A DNA stretch of 29,059 nucleotides. Origin: JBKPHS01 sp046729975. GTDB taxonomy: Bacteria > Actinomycetota > Thermoleophilia > Solirubrobacterales > Thermoleophilaceae. Made by a program: the position numbers and the translations under genes. How positions within the stretch are numbered: position 1 is the first letter of the stretch; every line of letters starts with the position of its first letter. The notes below the pieces were generated by a model. The model saw only the letters and a list, made by a program, of their open reading frames with translations, had not been told where the DNA came from and searched no databases. The stretch is taken from contig JBKPHS010000100.1 in assembly GCA_046729975.1 (NCBI GenBank), positions 1 to 29,059 on the forward strand. The letters run 5' to 3'. Positions 1 through 7,337 of this stretch are shown here, piece by piece.

Positions 1-26
1 GCACTCTAATGGCGCCCCAACTTACA

Positions 27-85
27 CCCGCGGGCGGGCCGCAACCCCCCCCCCGCAGTCGCCCGGGGCGCCGGGGACGGGGGGG
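27..85. other. G/C homopolymer tracts downstream of the MMPL gene
   Basis: This gene-free stretch after the MMPL stop codon holds a self-complementary CCCGCGGG (27-34), a run of ten C (45-54), two GGGG runs (65-68, 73-76) and a run of seven G (79-85). In the transcript of the minus-strand exporter gene the C7 and G10 runs could pair as a long-loop hairpin. On the plus strand the G runs could form a G-quadruplex if the seven-G run splits. No T-run follows, so a normal intrinsic terminator is not supported. Homopolymer length could also be a sequencing artefact. I see no gene in bases 1-117. Confidence 0.4.
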
Positions 86-117
86 CCGCCGGTCCTTTGG
101 CCAGGGTTTGGCTCGCG

Positions 118-2262
118 CTACGCGCGGGCCGGCTCGTGAGCGATTCGCGGCAGCCAGCCGAGTGACCTCGGCAGGTACCAGTTCCAGTCGCCCAGGAGCT
201 TCATCGTCGCCGGCAGCAGTACGGCCCGGACGATGGTCGCATCGATCAGGACGGCAGTCGCCAGACCCACGCCCATCTGCTTGAACTGGAGCGCGCGCAG
301 CGTGGCGAAGATCGCGAACACCCCGACCATCACGATCGCCGCGCTCGTGACGACGCCGGCCGTGCTCTTGACCCCGTGCGCCACGGCGTCGTCGGTGGAC
401 ATGCCGCCGTCGAAGGCCTCGCGCACCCGGCTCAGGATGAACACGTGGTAGTCCATCGAGAGGCCGAACAGGATCACGAACAGGAACAGCGGGAGCCAGG
501 GGGTGATCGCGCCGGACGACTCGAAGCCGAGCAGCGACTCCCCGAGGCCGTGCTGGAAGACCAGCACGAGCACGCCGTAGCTCGCGCCCACCGAGAGCAG
601 GTTCAGCGCGATCGCCTTGATCGGTATGACGATCGAGCGGAACGTGACCAGCAGGAGCGCGAACGCCATCGCCATCACGAACAGGAACACGAGCGGCGCC
701 CGCGACTTCATCAGCTCGTTGAAGTCGCTCGACTGCGCCGTGGGCCCCGTCACGTCGGCCCTGAGGCCGGTCGCGGGGATCACGTCGTCCCGGAGCGTGT
801 CGAGTGCCCGGTTCGATGCGTCGTCCGTGACCTTGCCGGCGAGCGGCATCGAGACCACGGCCACGGTGTGCGACGGGTTGACGTCAACGCTCACCGGCTG
901 GCGTACCTGACCGGTGGCCAGCGCCCTGGACTCGAGCCGCCGGATCGCGGAGGCGGTCTTCGTAGAGGTGACGTCCTTCGCCTGGATGACGACCCGCGCG
1001 GGCAGCTCGCCGCCCGGGAACGCCTTCTGGATGTGCTTGAGCGTCTTGGTGATCGCCAGATCCTGGGGCAGTCCCTCCGCCCCGGGGGTCGCGGTGTGGA
1101 GCCCGAATGCGGGAACCGACAGCGCCACGAGCACGGCGCCCGCCAATATCGAGGCCACGAGTGGGCGCCGGAGGACGCGGTCCAGCACGGCACCCCAGAC
1201 GCGCGACTCGCCGCTTGTCTCACGGCGCCGCCCCACGAACGGCACGCGGCCCTTCATCACCCGGTCTCCGAGCGCCGACAGAAGCGCGGGGAGCACGGTG
1301 AGGGAGCCGATCATCGCGATGGCGACCACGAGGATCGTGCCGGTGGCGAACGACGAGAATGTGGAGCTGCCGGTCAGGTACATGCCCGCCATCGCGGCCA
1401 TGACGGTCAGCCCGGAGATCAGCACCGAACGCCCGGACGTGGCGGCCGCTGCCTGAAGCGCGGCCTCGGGGCTGCGGCCCTTCGCCCGCTCATCACGCTC
1501 GCGGCGGATATAGAACAGGGCGTAGTCGACCCCTACGGCCATGCCGACGAGCAGCACGACCGCGCCTATCGACTCGTCGACGGCGGCGAACTGGCTCACG
1601 CCGGCGATCGCGCCAAGCGTGGCGAGTACGCCGGTGAGCGCCAGCAGGATCGGGATCCCGGCCGCCGCGAGGGCGCCGAACGCCACCACGAGGATCACCA
1701 GCGTGATCGGCAGCGAGAGCGTCTCGGCCTTGCTGAAATCGTCCTGGATGCTCTTGTCGAGCGCCTTCTCCGCGCTGGCGTCGCCGGCCTGCTCGATCCG
1801 CAGGCTTGCGTGGTCCCGCTGGGCCGCGCCGGTCGTGGCGAGGATCGAATCGATGCGCTTCTTGGCCTGATTCAAGTCGCCCTTCACCTGGAACTCGACG
1901 AGCGCCGAGCGCCCGTCCTTGGACGGCGCCGGCCTGCGCACCTTCGTCACACTCGGATGCGCCGACAGGCGCGCGCTCACGTCGCGCACGCCGGCACGGA
2001 GCTCGGCGGGCCGCGCACTCCCGTGCCTGCTCTGTACGAGCACCCTCTCGGTGGCGGGCTGCTGGAACTTCTCGCCCAGGGCCCGATCGGCGCGCCCGGA
2101 CTCACCGGTGCCGCCGTGGTACTGGTCGATGTTCTTCGTGCCCAAGGCGCCGCCGATCATGAACGCGACGACGACGAAGGCGAGCCATCCGAAGATGGCC
2201 GTCTTGCGGTGCGCGGCGCTCCAGCGTCCGGCACGCGCGGCGATGTTTGTCCTGCCAATCAT
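118..2262 (-). CDS. MMPL family (RND-type) membrane transporter
   Basis: Predicted inner-membrane exporter of the MMPL/RND superfamily, 714 residues, close to the usual length for single-chain actinobacterial MMPL proteins. The layout is two repeats of one transmembrane helix, a large extracytoplasmic loop and a helix bundle. The paired transmembrane motifs are visible as GVDYALF (about residues 244-250) and SMDYHVF (about 602-608); the buried aspartates are the expected proton-relay residues of the family. The start chosen is the ATG at 2262 (MIGRTN), because an AAAGGAG ribosome-binding site lies five bases upstream. An ATG nine codons earlier (2289) is also in frame. The gene diverges from the two-component system at 2420-4278, which suggests, but does not show, that the regulator controls it. 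Substrate (lipid, drug or other hydrophobic molecule) cannot be told from sequence. Confidence 0.93.
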   Translation of the reverse strand: MIGRTNIAARAGRWSAAHRKTAIFGWLAFVVVAFMIGGALGTKNIDQYHGGTGESGRADRALGEKFQQPATERVLVQSRHGSARPAELRAGVRDVSARLSAHPSVTKVRRPAPSKDGRSALVEFQVKGDLNQAKKRIDSILATTGAAQRDHASLRIEQAGDASAEKALDKSIQDDFSKAETLSLPITLVILVVAFGALAAAGIPILLALTGVLATLGAIAGVSQFAAVDESIGAVVLLVGMAVGVDYALFYIRRERDERAKGRSPEAALQAAAATSGRSVLISGLTVMAAMAGMYLTGSSTFSSFATGTILVVAIAMIGSLTVLPALLSALGDRVMKGRVPFVGRRRETSGESRVWGAVLDRVLRRPLVASILAGAVLVALSVPAFGLHTATPGAEGLPQDLAITKTLKHIQKAFPGGELPARVVIQAKDVTSTKTASAIRRLESRALATGQVRQPVSVDVNPSHTVAVVSMPLAGKVTDDASNRALDTLRDDVIPATGLRADVTGPTAQSSDFNELMKSRAPLVFLFVMAMAFALLLVTFRSIVIPIKAIALNLLSVGASYGVLVLVFQHGLGESLLGFESSGAITPWLPLFLFVILFGLSMDYHVFILSRVREAFDGGMSTDDAVAHGVKSTAGVVTSAAIVMVGVFAIFATLRALQFKQMGVGLATAVLIDATIVRAVLLPATMKLLGDWNWYLPRSLGWLPRIAHEPARA

Positions 2263-2310
2263 GGCTTCTCCTTTGCTGGTCGAGTCCATGCCGCGACGCT
2301 AAGAGCGCGG

Positions 2311-2337
2311 CGGCCTGACGGCATCGTCGTCAGGCCG
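2311..2337. promoter_or_regulatory. Perfect 10-bp inverted repeat, candidate operator
   Basis: CGGCCTGACG and its exact reverse complement CGTCAGGCCG flank a 7-base spacer between the divergent MMPL gene and the kinase/regulator operon. The position between two divergent starts fits an operator better than a terminator. The adjacent NarL-type regulator is the obvious candidate ligand; this is inference. Confidence 0.5.
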
Positions 2338-2419
2338 GATTCGAGCTCCTACCAGCCGACGGTTTCGACTCCTACTCAGGTCGGAGGCGGCGCTCGAGGG
2401 CTTGCAGTACGTTCGACCC

Positions 2420-3571
2420 GTGACTCGGTTGTGGCACTTCGCGCGCAGGTACGGGGTCGACGTGCTGATCGTGATCGCAGCGGTCGAAAGCGCGCTCGAG
2501 GTTGCTCTCAGGCACGACACACAGCGGGAGTGGTTCGCGGTACCCGCGATCGCGCTCATCATGCTGCCGCTGCTGGCGCGCCGTCGCTTCCGCTTCGCCG
2601 CACCCGCATCGGTCTGGCTGCTTGCCGCGGCGGTCTCGTTCGTCGATGGCCGGCTGGTCCCTTCCACGGCCGCCGCCTCAATCGCCGGGATCGCCGCCGC
2701 ATTCCTGCTCGGCAACCTCCGGGACGCGGTTCAGGCGCGGCTCGGCTTGGCGATCGTGCTCAGCGGGGCGGCGATCGTCGTCTACAACGATCCGAGCCAC
2801 GATCCTGGCCAGTTGATCTTCACTCCCCTCCTGTTCGCGATCGGCTGGCTCGGCGGCTTCGCCATGCGCGAGCGCGCCGAGCAGGCCGAAGCGGCGGAGG
2901 TCCGTGCAGCCCACGCCGAGCGGGAGCGGGAGGCGGCCGCGCGCGTCGCGGTCGCCGAAGAACGCGCGCGCATCGCGCGCGAGCTCCACGACATCGTCGC
3001 GCACGCCGTCAGCGTGATGGTCCTTCAGGTCGGCGCCGTCCGGCACAAGCTGGCCGCCACGCTCCCAGAGGACCGGGAGGCGCTCGAGGGCGTCGAGCAG
3101 ACCGGCCGCACGGCGCTCGCGGAGATGCGGCGACTGCTCGGCGCAATGCGCCGCGATGGCGACGACCTCGCTCTTGCGCCCCAGCCGGGCCTCGGCAACC
3201 TCGGCGTCCTGGTGGAACAGGTCGGCCGCGCCGGCCTTCCGGTCCGTCTGCACGTGGACGGCGAGCCCTATCCGCTCCCGCACGCTCTCGACGTCTCCGC
3301 CTACCGAATCGTTCAGGAGGGCCTTACCAACGCACTCAAGCATGCGCGCGCCAGCCAGGCCGACGTGACCATCCGCTACGGCTCCGACGAGCTATCTGTC
3401 GAAGTCCGCGACAACGGCAGCGGCGCGACGCCGGGCGACGGGCATGGCCACGGCCTCGTCGGCATCCGTGAGCGCGTCAAGATCTACGGTGGCCAGATGA
3501 CCGCGGACACGGCAAGCGAGGGCGGGTTCGTCCTCAGCACGCGCCTTCCACTCCAGGGCTACGGGTCATGA
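2420..3571 (+). CDS. Sensor histidine kinase, NarL-partner type (HisKA_3)
   Basis: Membrane sensor kinase of the two-component family that pairs with LuxR/NarL-type regulators. The N-terminal ~145 residues are hydrophobic and look like four to five membrane helices with no large external domain. A charged Ala/Glu/Arg-rich coiled coil follows. The HisKA_3 dimerisation box contains RELHDIVAHAVSV, with the phospho-accepting His at about residue 190. The ATPase domain shows the N box (QEGLTNALKHA), a G1 box (VRDNGSG) and a G2 box (GHGLVGIRER). The start is uncertain: GTG at 2420 is used here, while a TTG at 2402 would add six residues. Neither has a well-spaced ribosome-binding site, and a TACGTT six bases before the GTG could be a -10 element giving a leaderless transcript. 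The stop overlaps the regulator start as ATGA, so the two genes are coupled. Confidence 0.92.
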   Translation: MTRLWHFARRYGVDVLIVIAAVESALEVALRHDTQREWFAVPAIALIMLPLLARRRFRFAAPASVWLLAAAVSFVDGRLVPSTAAASIAGIAAAFLLGNLRDAVQARLGLAIVLSGAAIVVYNDPSHDPGQLIFTPLLFAIGWLGGFAMRERAEQAEAAEVRAAHAEREREAAARVAVAEERARIARELHDIVAHAVSVMVLQVGAVRHKLAATLPEDREALEGVEQTGRTALAEMRRLLGAMRRDGDDLALAPQPGLGNLGVLVEQVGRAGLPVRLHVDGEPYPLPHALDVSAYRIVQEGLTNALKHARASQADVTIRYGSDELSVEVRDNGSGATPGDGHGHGLVGIRERVKIYGGQMTADTASEGGFVLSTRLPLQGYGS

Positions 3572-4278
3572 ACATCCGCGTGCTCGTCGCGGACGACCAG
3601 TCGATGGTGCGCGCCGGCTTTCGCATGCTGCTGGCCGGCGAAGAGGACATCGAGGTGGTGGCCGAGGCCAGCGATGGGCTCGAGGCCGTGAGCAAGGCGG
3701 CGCGTTTTCACCCAAATATCGTCCTGATGGACATACGCATGCCGGAGCTCGACGGCCTTCAGGCCACCCGACGCATCCTCGCCGCCGATCCGGCCGCACG
3801 GATCCTGATCCTCACGACCTTCGACCTCGACGAATACATCTACGAAGGGCTGAGAGCAGGCGCCAGCGGCTTCGTCCTCAAGGACGACCCGCCTGAACAG
3901 CTGATCGCCGCCATCCGCACGGTCGCCGCGGGAGACGCGCTTCTCTCACCGACGGTCACGAAACGCGTGATCAAGCAGTTCGCCCGCATCCCGCGCCCCG
4001 AGCCTCCGAAAGGGCTCGACGAGCTCACCGCGCGCGAACGAGAAATCCTTCGACTGATTGCGGGCGGCCTCTCCAACGCGGAGATCGCGCAAGAGCTCTA
4101 CATCAGCGACACCACGGTCAAGACGCACGTCACGCACATCCTCCAAAAGCTGGGGCTCCGCGATCGTGTGCAGGCAGTCGTGCTCGCCTACCAGACGGGA
4201 CTCTTCGAGACGGACGCGCTGGTGCCCGGCGCTCCACAGCGCCCCGAGCAGGATTCGAACCTGGGGCCTACACCTTAG
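3568..4278 (+). CDS. NarL/FixJ-family response regulator, C-terminus built from a tRNA fragment
   Basis: Two-component response regulator, 236 residues, partner of the kinase just upstream (ATGA overlap). The receiver domain (about 1-120) has the acidic pair D9/D10, the phospho-acceptor D55 in LMDIRMPELDG, the switch Thr in LTTFD and the conserved Lys in VLKDD. The LuxR-type DNA-binding domain (about 150-215) reads LTAREREILRLIAGG through the recognition helix SDTTVKTHVTHILQKLG. The family normally ends shortly after this helix. Here the last ~13 codons and the TAG stop are read through a 44-base fragment of tRNA-Arg on the opposite strand, giving the familiar PEQDSNL peptide. The tail is therefore probably an acquired, non-functional end replacing the native terminus. 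The likely target is the divergent MMPL gene or its own promoter. Confidence 0.92.
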   Translation: MNIRVLVADDQSMVRAGFRMLLAGEEDIEVVAEASDGLEAVSKAARFHPNIVLMDIRMPELDGLQATRRILAADPAARILILTTFDLDEYIYEGLRAGASGFVLKDDPPEQLIAAIRTVAAGDALLSPTVTKRVIKQFARIPRPEPPKGLDELTAREREILRLIAGGLSNAEIAQELYISDTTVKTHVTHILQKLGLRDRVQAVVLAYQTGLFETDALVPGAPQRPEQDSNLGPTP

Positions 4279-4283
4279 GAGGG
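4240..4283 (-). repeat. Remnant of tRNA-Arg(CCT) 3' part (att-like repeat)
   Basis: These 44 bases match bases 7656-7699 of the intact tRNA-Arg(CCT) gene at 41 of 44 positions, in the same orientation; the first 24 positions are identical. The copy covers the acceptor 3' strand, T arm, variable region and anticodon loop, but the 5' half is absent, so it cannot encode a functional tRNA. A duplicated tRNA 3' end is the classic footprint of a tyrosine recombinase that integrates into a tRNA gene. The response regulator stop codon (4276-4278) lies in the copied anticodon loop. Confidence 0.85.
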
Positions 4284-4389
4284 CTCACGGAGCGAAAACG
4301 GCAGGGTACCGCCGGGCACGAAAGTCCTGTGAGTCACCTGTTTCCGGCCGATTCGCTTACCCGCAAGCACCCGCGCGATCCCGACCTGA

Positions 4390-4408
4390 TGTACCCATTT
4401 TGTACCCA
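4390..4408 (+). repeat. TGTACCCA direct repeat, left-end arm-site candidate
   Basis: Two exact TGTACCCA units (4390-4397 and 4401-4408) lie 11 bases apart, start to start. A near-identical 19-base sequence occurs at 7590-7608 next to the intact tRNA. Both lie inside the putative element close to its ends, as arm-binding sites of tyrosine recombinases do. Confidence 0.5.
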
Positions 4409-4477
4409 CAACCTCCCCGGCGCAGTGATTGCGAATGCCGGGCCCTGCTCGCGATCGGAACTCAGCCGGCGTCAGCT

Positions 4478-4495
4478 AGGTCCTCGCCAGGACCT
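4478..4495. promoter_or_regulatory. Perfect 7-bp inverted repeat in the 4284-4543 gene-free stretch
   Basis: AGGTCCT and AGGACCT are exact reverse complements around a 4-base CGCC loop. Only a short TTT follows on the plus strand, so it is at best a weak terminator for the response regulator transcript; it could equally be a protein-binding site. Apart from this hairpin and the TGTACCCA repeat I see nothing gene-like in this 260-base stretch. Confidence 0.35.
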
Positions 4496-4543
4496 TTGCA
4501 TAGGGACCTTCCCTTAGCGGCGACGGCGTCTGATCCTTGGCCC

Positions 4544-5293
4544 CTAGTCGCGGCTCTGAGTGGCGAGCCACTGCTCGAAGGTGGTCGCCCCGATCCGGGC
4601 GTCATCGCCCGGCAGCAGCACCTCCCCGGCCATCTCCGGTCCGAACATGCCTCGCCAGCTCGGCACCAGCTCGACGGCTTCCCCGCGCGCAGCGAGGGTG
4701 CGCCGGGCCATGTCGACCAGGTCCTCGGTCTTGGGTCCGGCGATCTCGAGCCGACCCTGCCCGACTGGGCCGGTCGCGACCTCGATCAGTAGCTTCATCA
4801 TGTCGTAGATGTCGACGGGCTGTACGAGCAGTGGCGGGACGAGCGCGCGCCCATCGCGGCTGGACCGGGAAGCCACCACGCCGGCGAAGTCATGGAACTG
4901 CGTCGCCCGGACGATTGTCGCTGGAAGCGGCCCAGCCTCCGCCAGCTCCTCCTGACGGCGCTTGCCGGCGTAGTGCGGGTTGCCCTCGACTCGATCGATG
5001 CCGACGATCGAGAGCACGACATGGTGGCGGGCGCCGGCGTCCCGCGCGGCGGTGAGCAGGTTCTTCGTGACGCTCTCGAAGAACTCGACTGCCTCCTCCC
5101 GCTTCGAGGCCGGGGCATTGGTCACGTCGATCACCGACTCCACGCCCGAGAGGGCCCCCTCCAGCCCCTCGCCCGTGACCAGGTCGATTCCCTCGGACGG
5201 CGCCAGCACGATTGGCTCGTGCCCGGCCGCCTTCAGCGCTGCGACCAGGGGGCGACCAACCTGGCCCGTGCCTCCGGCGACAGCGATCCTCAT
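4544..5293 (-). CDS. NmrA-like NAD(P)-binding atypical short-chain dehydrogenase
   Basis: Cytoplasmic Rossmann-fold protein of 249 residues in the NmrA/atypical SDR group. The nucleotide-binding motif GGTGQVGRP is at residues 8-16, directly after the first strand, as the family requires. A central HYAGKRRQEE segment holds the Tyr-x3-Lys spacing seen in many of these proteins. Members act as NAD(P)H-dependent reductases, quinone reductases or redox-sensing regulators, and the sequence does not decide among them. The ATG start at 5293 immediately precedes the canonical first beta strand (MRIAVAGG). It lies inside the putative tRNA-bounded element, transcribed in the same direction as the hydrolase upstream (5525-6445), with about 230 bases between them. 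Confidence 0.88.
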   Translation of the reverse strand: MRIAVAGGTGQVGRPLVAALKAAGHEPIVLAPSEGIDLVTGEGLEGALSGVESVIDVTNAPASKREEAVEFFESVTKNLLTAARDAGARHHVVLSIVGIDRVEGNPHYAGKRRQEELAEAGPLPATIVRATQFHDFAGVVASRSSRDGRALVPPLLVQPVDIYDMMKLLIEVATGPVGQGRLEIAGPKTEDLVDMARRTLAARGEAVELVPSWRGMFGPEMAGEVLLPGDDARIGATTFEQWLATQSRD

Positions 5294-5295
5294 CG

Positions 5296-5613
5296 ATGCC
5301 GGATTCTCGCACCGAAGGCTCCATCGTCGGTCAGCTGCAGCGCGCCATTCCCACCGGCGATGTGCTCAAGGTCCGCAGCCTGGCGGGCGAGCCGCCCGAG
5401 GTGCCGCTGCCCACCGCGGCCGAGATCACGCTACTCCTCCTCGTGAGCCGAAGTCTTACGCCCTGCGGCGCGCCGCCTGCTCGCCAGGCTGGCGCGACGG
5501 AGCGGGTCGTCGCCCTGGGGACGTTCAGAGACCTCGGAGGCGCGCGCGTAGGTCTGCGGCGACGCGATCGGCGGCCGCAGCGCACGCTGGGGAAATCTCG
5601 TCGAGCAGCATGA
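5296..5613 (+). pseudogene. Possible gene fragment between NmrA-like and hydrolase genes
   Basis: An open frame begins at the ATG at 5296, only two bases from the divergent NmrA-like start. Its first ~50 codons read like a real protein (EGSIVGQLQRAIPTGDVLK, then alternating Gly/Pro/Glu and a Leu-rich stretch). The remainder turns into Arg/Ala-rich sequence and runs into the opposite-strand hydrolase. I do not recognise it. It may be the 5' remnant of a gene cut during rearrangement of this segment, or simply a chance frame in GC-rich DNA. Confidence 0.25.
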
Positions 5614-6445
5614 AGTTGTGCACCAGGCCGGGCTCGCGTCGCAGCTCCACCGGGACGCCGGCCTTGCGCAGCCGGCCGGCGTAAGCCTCACCTTCATCGC
5701 GCACCACATCGTGCTCGGCGGTGACGATCAGTGCAGGCGGCAGCGCAGCGAGGTCAGGCGCGCACAACGGACTCACTCCCGGGTCTGACCACCGTTTCTC
5801 GTCCGGCACCCATTGCGACTTGAAAAACCGGACCGCGTCCGCGTCCAATGGCCAGCCGACCGCGTTCTCGCGCATCGAGGGGTGATCTCCGGTGAGGTCG
5901 GTATTCGGATACAGCAGCACCTGCAGATCCGGCAGGGCCTCCGGGCGCTCCTCACGAAGGCGCACGCAGGCCAGGGTCGCAAGCGTTCCGCCGGCGCTGT
6001 CTCCCGCGACAGCCACGGCGTCTGGCGCTGCTCCGAGCTGCGTGGGAGCCGGCTCGACCCAGCGCAGAACGGCGACGGTGTCATCCACCGATGCCGGCCA
6101 CGGGTGTTCGGGCGCCAGCCGATAATCCACCGCCAGTACTGCCGCCCCGGAGCCGTCCGCCAGCCGTCGGCACACGCGATCGTGCGACTCGAGGCTGCCG
6201 ACCGTCCATCCCCCGCCGTGGAGGTAGGCGACCAGCGACGCGGCCACCGCGGTTGGCCGGTAGAGCCGGGCCCCCAGGTCGCTGATCCGCAGATCCCGGA
6301 CCTCATGCATCCGGGGCCCGGGCGAGCGTGCCCGCGCGCGCTCCGCACTCGCCTCACGAATCCTCGCTACGTCCAGCTCCGACGATGCCGCTGGAGAATG
6401 CGCTATGTACTCGGCGAGCTGACGGTCGGCAAACTGCCCGGGCAC
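5525..6445 (-). CDS. Alpha/beta hydrolase, hormone-sensitive-lipase family esterase
   Basis: Predicted cytoplasmic carboxylesterase/lipase-like enzyme, 306 residues, normal for the HSL (bacterial family IV) group. The oxyanion-hole motif HGGGW is at residues 76-80. The nucleophile elbow GDSAGG places the catalytic Ser at 150. The acid is the Asp in TAEHDVVRDEG (about 244) and the His is in GLVHNF (about 275), so the triad is complete. The GTG start at 6445 precedes an N-terminal cap of about 45 residues, which is usual for the family. No signal peptide is visible. The enzyme probably hydrolyses short-chain acyl esters; the real substrate is unknown. It sits in the middle of the putative tRNA-bounded element. 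Confidence 0.92.
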   Translation of the reverse strand: MPGQFADRQLAEYIAHSPAASSELDVARIREASAERARARSPGPRMHEVRDLRISDLGARLYRPTAVAASLVAYLHGGGWTVGSLESHDRVCRRLADGSGAAVLAVDYRLAPEHPWPASVDDTVAVLRWVEPAPTQLGAAPDAVAVAGDSAGGTLATLACVRLREERPEALPDLQVLLYPNTDLTGDHPSMRENAVGWPLDADAVRFFKSQWVPDEKRWSDPGVSPLCAPDLAALPPALIVTAEHDVVRDEGEAYAGRLRKAGVPVELRREPGLVHNFMLLDEISPACAAAADRVAADLRARLRGL

Positions 6446-6687
6446 GAATCGACGCTACCAACAGCGGCACTCGCCCGGCGACGTCTCGGCAGAGCGAGCC
6501 GAATGGCTGGTGCTCCGCGCCCTCCCAGACACGGAGCACTGGCGCGGACCGACAGCTAGGTGGGATGATCTGCAAACCGGGCGAGCGACTATGCCCCCGC
6601 AGAGCAGGCAGCGAGAAACACGACGATTCGATCCCACGAGCCGGGGTCCGTCGCGGCCGCCGCGGCACACGATCGAAGGGACCCGAC

Positions 6688-7134
6688 ATGGGACTCGCCA
6701 CCACCATCGCTCGCTTTCAAAAGACGGTAATCAACCCGCTCGATAAGGTCGCGTTCGCGCTGGGAATCCCTCCCCCCGGCGACGCCCTCCTCGAGACGAC
6801 CGGGCGGCGCACCGGACGCCCGCGTGTCACGCCTGTCTGCGACTGCCTCGAGGGCGACACCTTCTGGATCGTCGCTCAGCGTGGACACAGATCTGACTAC
6901 GTGCGCAACATCGAGGCCGATCCGCGCGTCCGCGTCAAGGGCAGCCTGTCGCGCACCGGCTGGCGCGCCGGAACGGCGCACATCCTTGACGACGACGACC
7001 CTGCCGAGCGCGTACGGATCCTCAATCGCGGCAACCGCTGGCGCCGGCTCTGCCTGAAGACCTCCACCTCGATCGGCACGAGCCCGCTGACGGTGCGGAT
7101 CGACCTCGATCCGATAACCGGCAGCTCCCGCTGA
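6688..7134 (+). CDS. Nitroreductase/deazaflavin(F420)-dependent oxidoreductase family protein
   Basis: Small (148 residues) split-beta-barrel protein of the Ddn-like family, whose members bind coenzyme F420 or flavin and reduce quinones, nitro compounds or other small molecules. The family signature LLETTGRRTGRPRVTPV lies at about residues 32-48, followed by the expected barrel strand FWIVAQRGHRSDYVRNIEAD and the conserved R-x-G-W-R-x-G segment. The start is the ATG at 6688: GAAGGG lies seven bases upstream and the N-terminal helix matches family proteins. It is followed after 17 bases by a small membrane-protein gene with a strong ribosome-binding site, so the two are probably one transcript. 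F420 dependence is inferred from the family. The 240 bases upstream of it show no gene. Confidence 0.88.
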   Translation: MGLATTIARFQKTVINPLDKVAFALGIPPPGDALLETTGRRTGRPRVTPVCDCLEGDTFWIVAQRGHRSDYVRNIEADPRVRVKGSLSRTGWRAGTAHILDDDDPAERVRILNRGNRWRRLCLKTSTSIGTSPLTVRIDLDPITGSSR

Positions 7135-7151
7135 ACGGGGAGGTTTACGTC

Positions 7152-7337
7152 GTGACTCTGCGTCGTCGTGTGGCGAGATGCTTCGAACGGGCCATCCTGG
7201 CCACGGTGATGAGCATGATCGCGCTCATCATCGAGTGGCGCGTGCTCAAAGCGATCCGTGGCACCCGCCGGGACCCGCTGCAGCCTGCTGGGAAGAGCGG
7301 GTCCGCGCCGGGCGGGAACGCTAGGCCCGGCGGCTGA
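7152..7337 (+). CDS. Small single-helix membrane protein, hypothetical
   Basis: A 61-residue product with a basic N-terminus, one hydrophobic helix (about residues 15-32, ILATVMSMIALIIEW) and a polar, Gly/Pro-rich tail. The GTG start at 7152 has an excellent GGGGAGG site eight bases upstream, and the gene begins 17 bases after the F420-family gene, which argues that it is translated. The final ~20 residues look non-native and the 3' end overlaps the convergent small gene by 17 bases. I do not recognise a family. A role as a membrane partner of the upstream reductase is possible but only inferred from adjacency. Confidence 0.55.
   Translation: MTLRRRVARCFERAILATVMSMIALIIEWRVLKAIRGTRRDPLQPAGKSGSAPGGNARPGG

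Noticed and set aside
376..3471. Very long plus-strand open frame (over 1000 codons) across the MMPL and kinase genes
   Set aside because: Its translation is His/Arg/Asp-rich low-complexity sequence with no family motifs, antisense to the MMPL gene and out of frame with the kinase. It is a product of high GC content.
4240..4278. Functional C-terminal domain PEQDSNL of the response regulator
   Set aside because: This peptide is what tRNA 3' ends encode when read antisense; the same peptide appears upstream of the intact tRNA at 7656-7694.
4240..4283. Second functional tRNA gene or a tRNA-like regulatory RNA
   Set aside because: The 5' half (acceptor 5' strand, D arm and 5' anticodon stem) is absent, so no cloverleaf can form. 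It is a 3' fragment.
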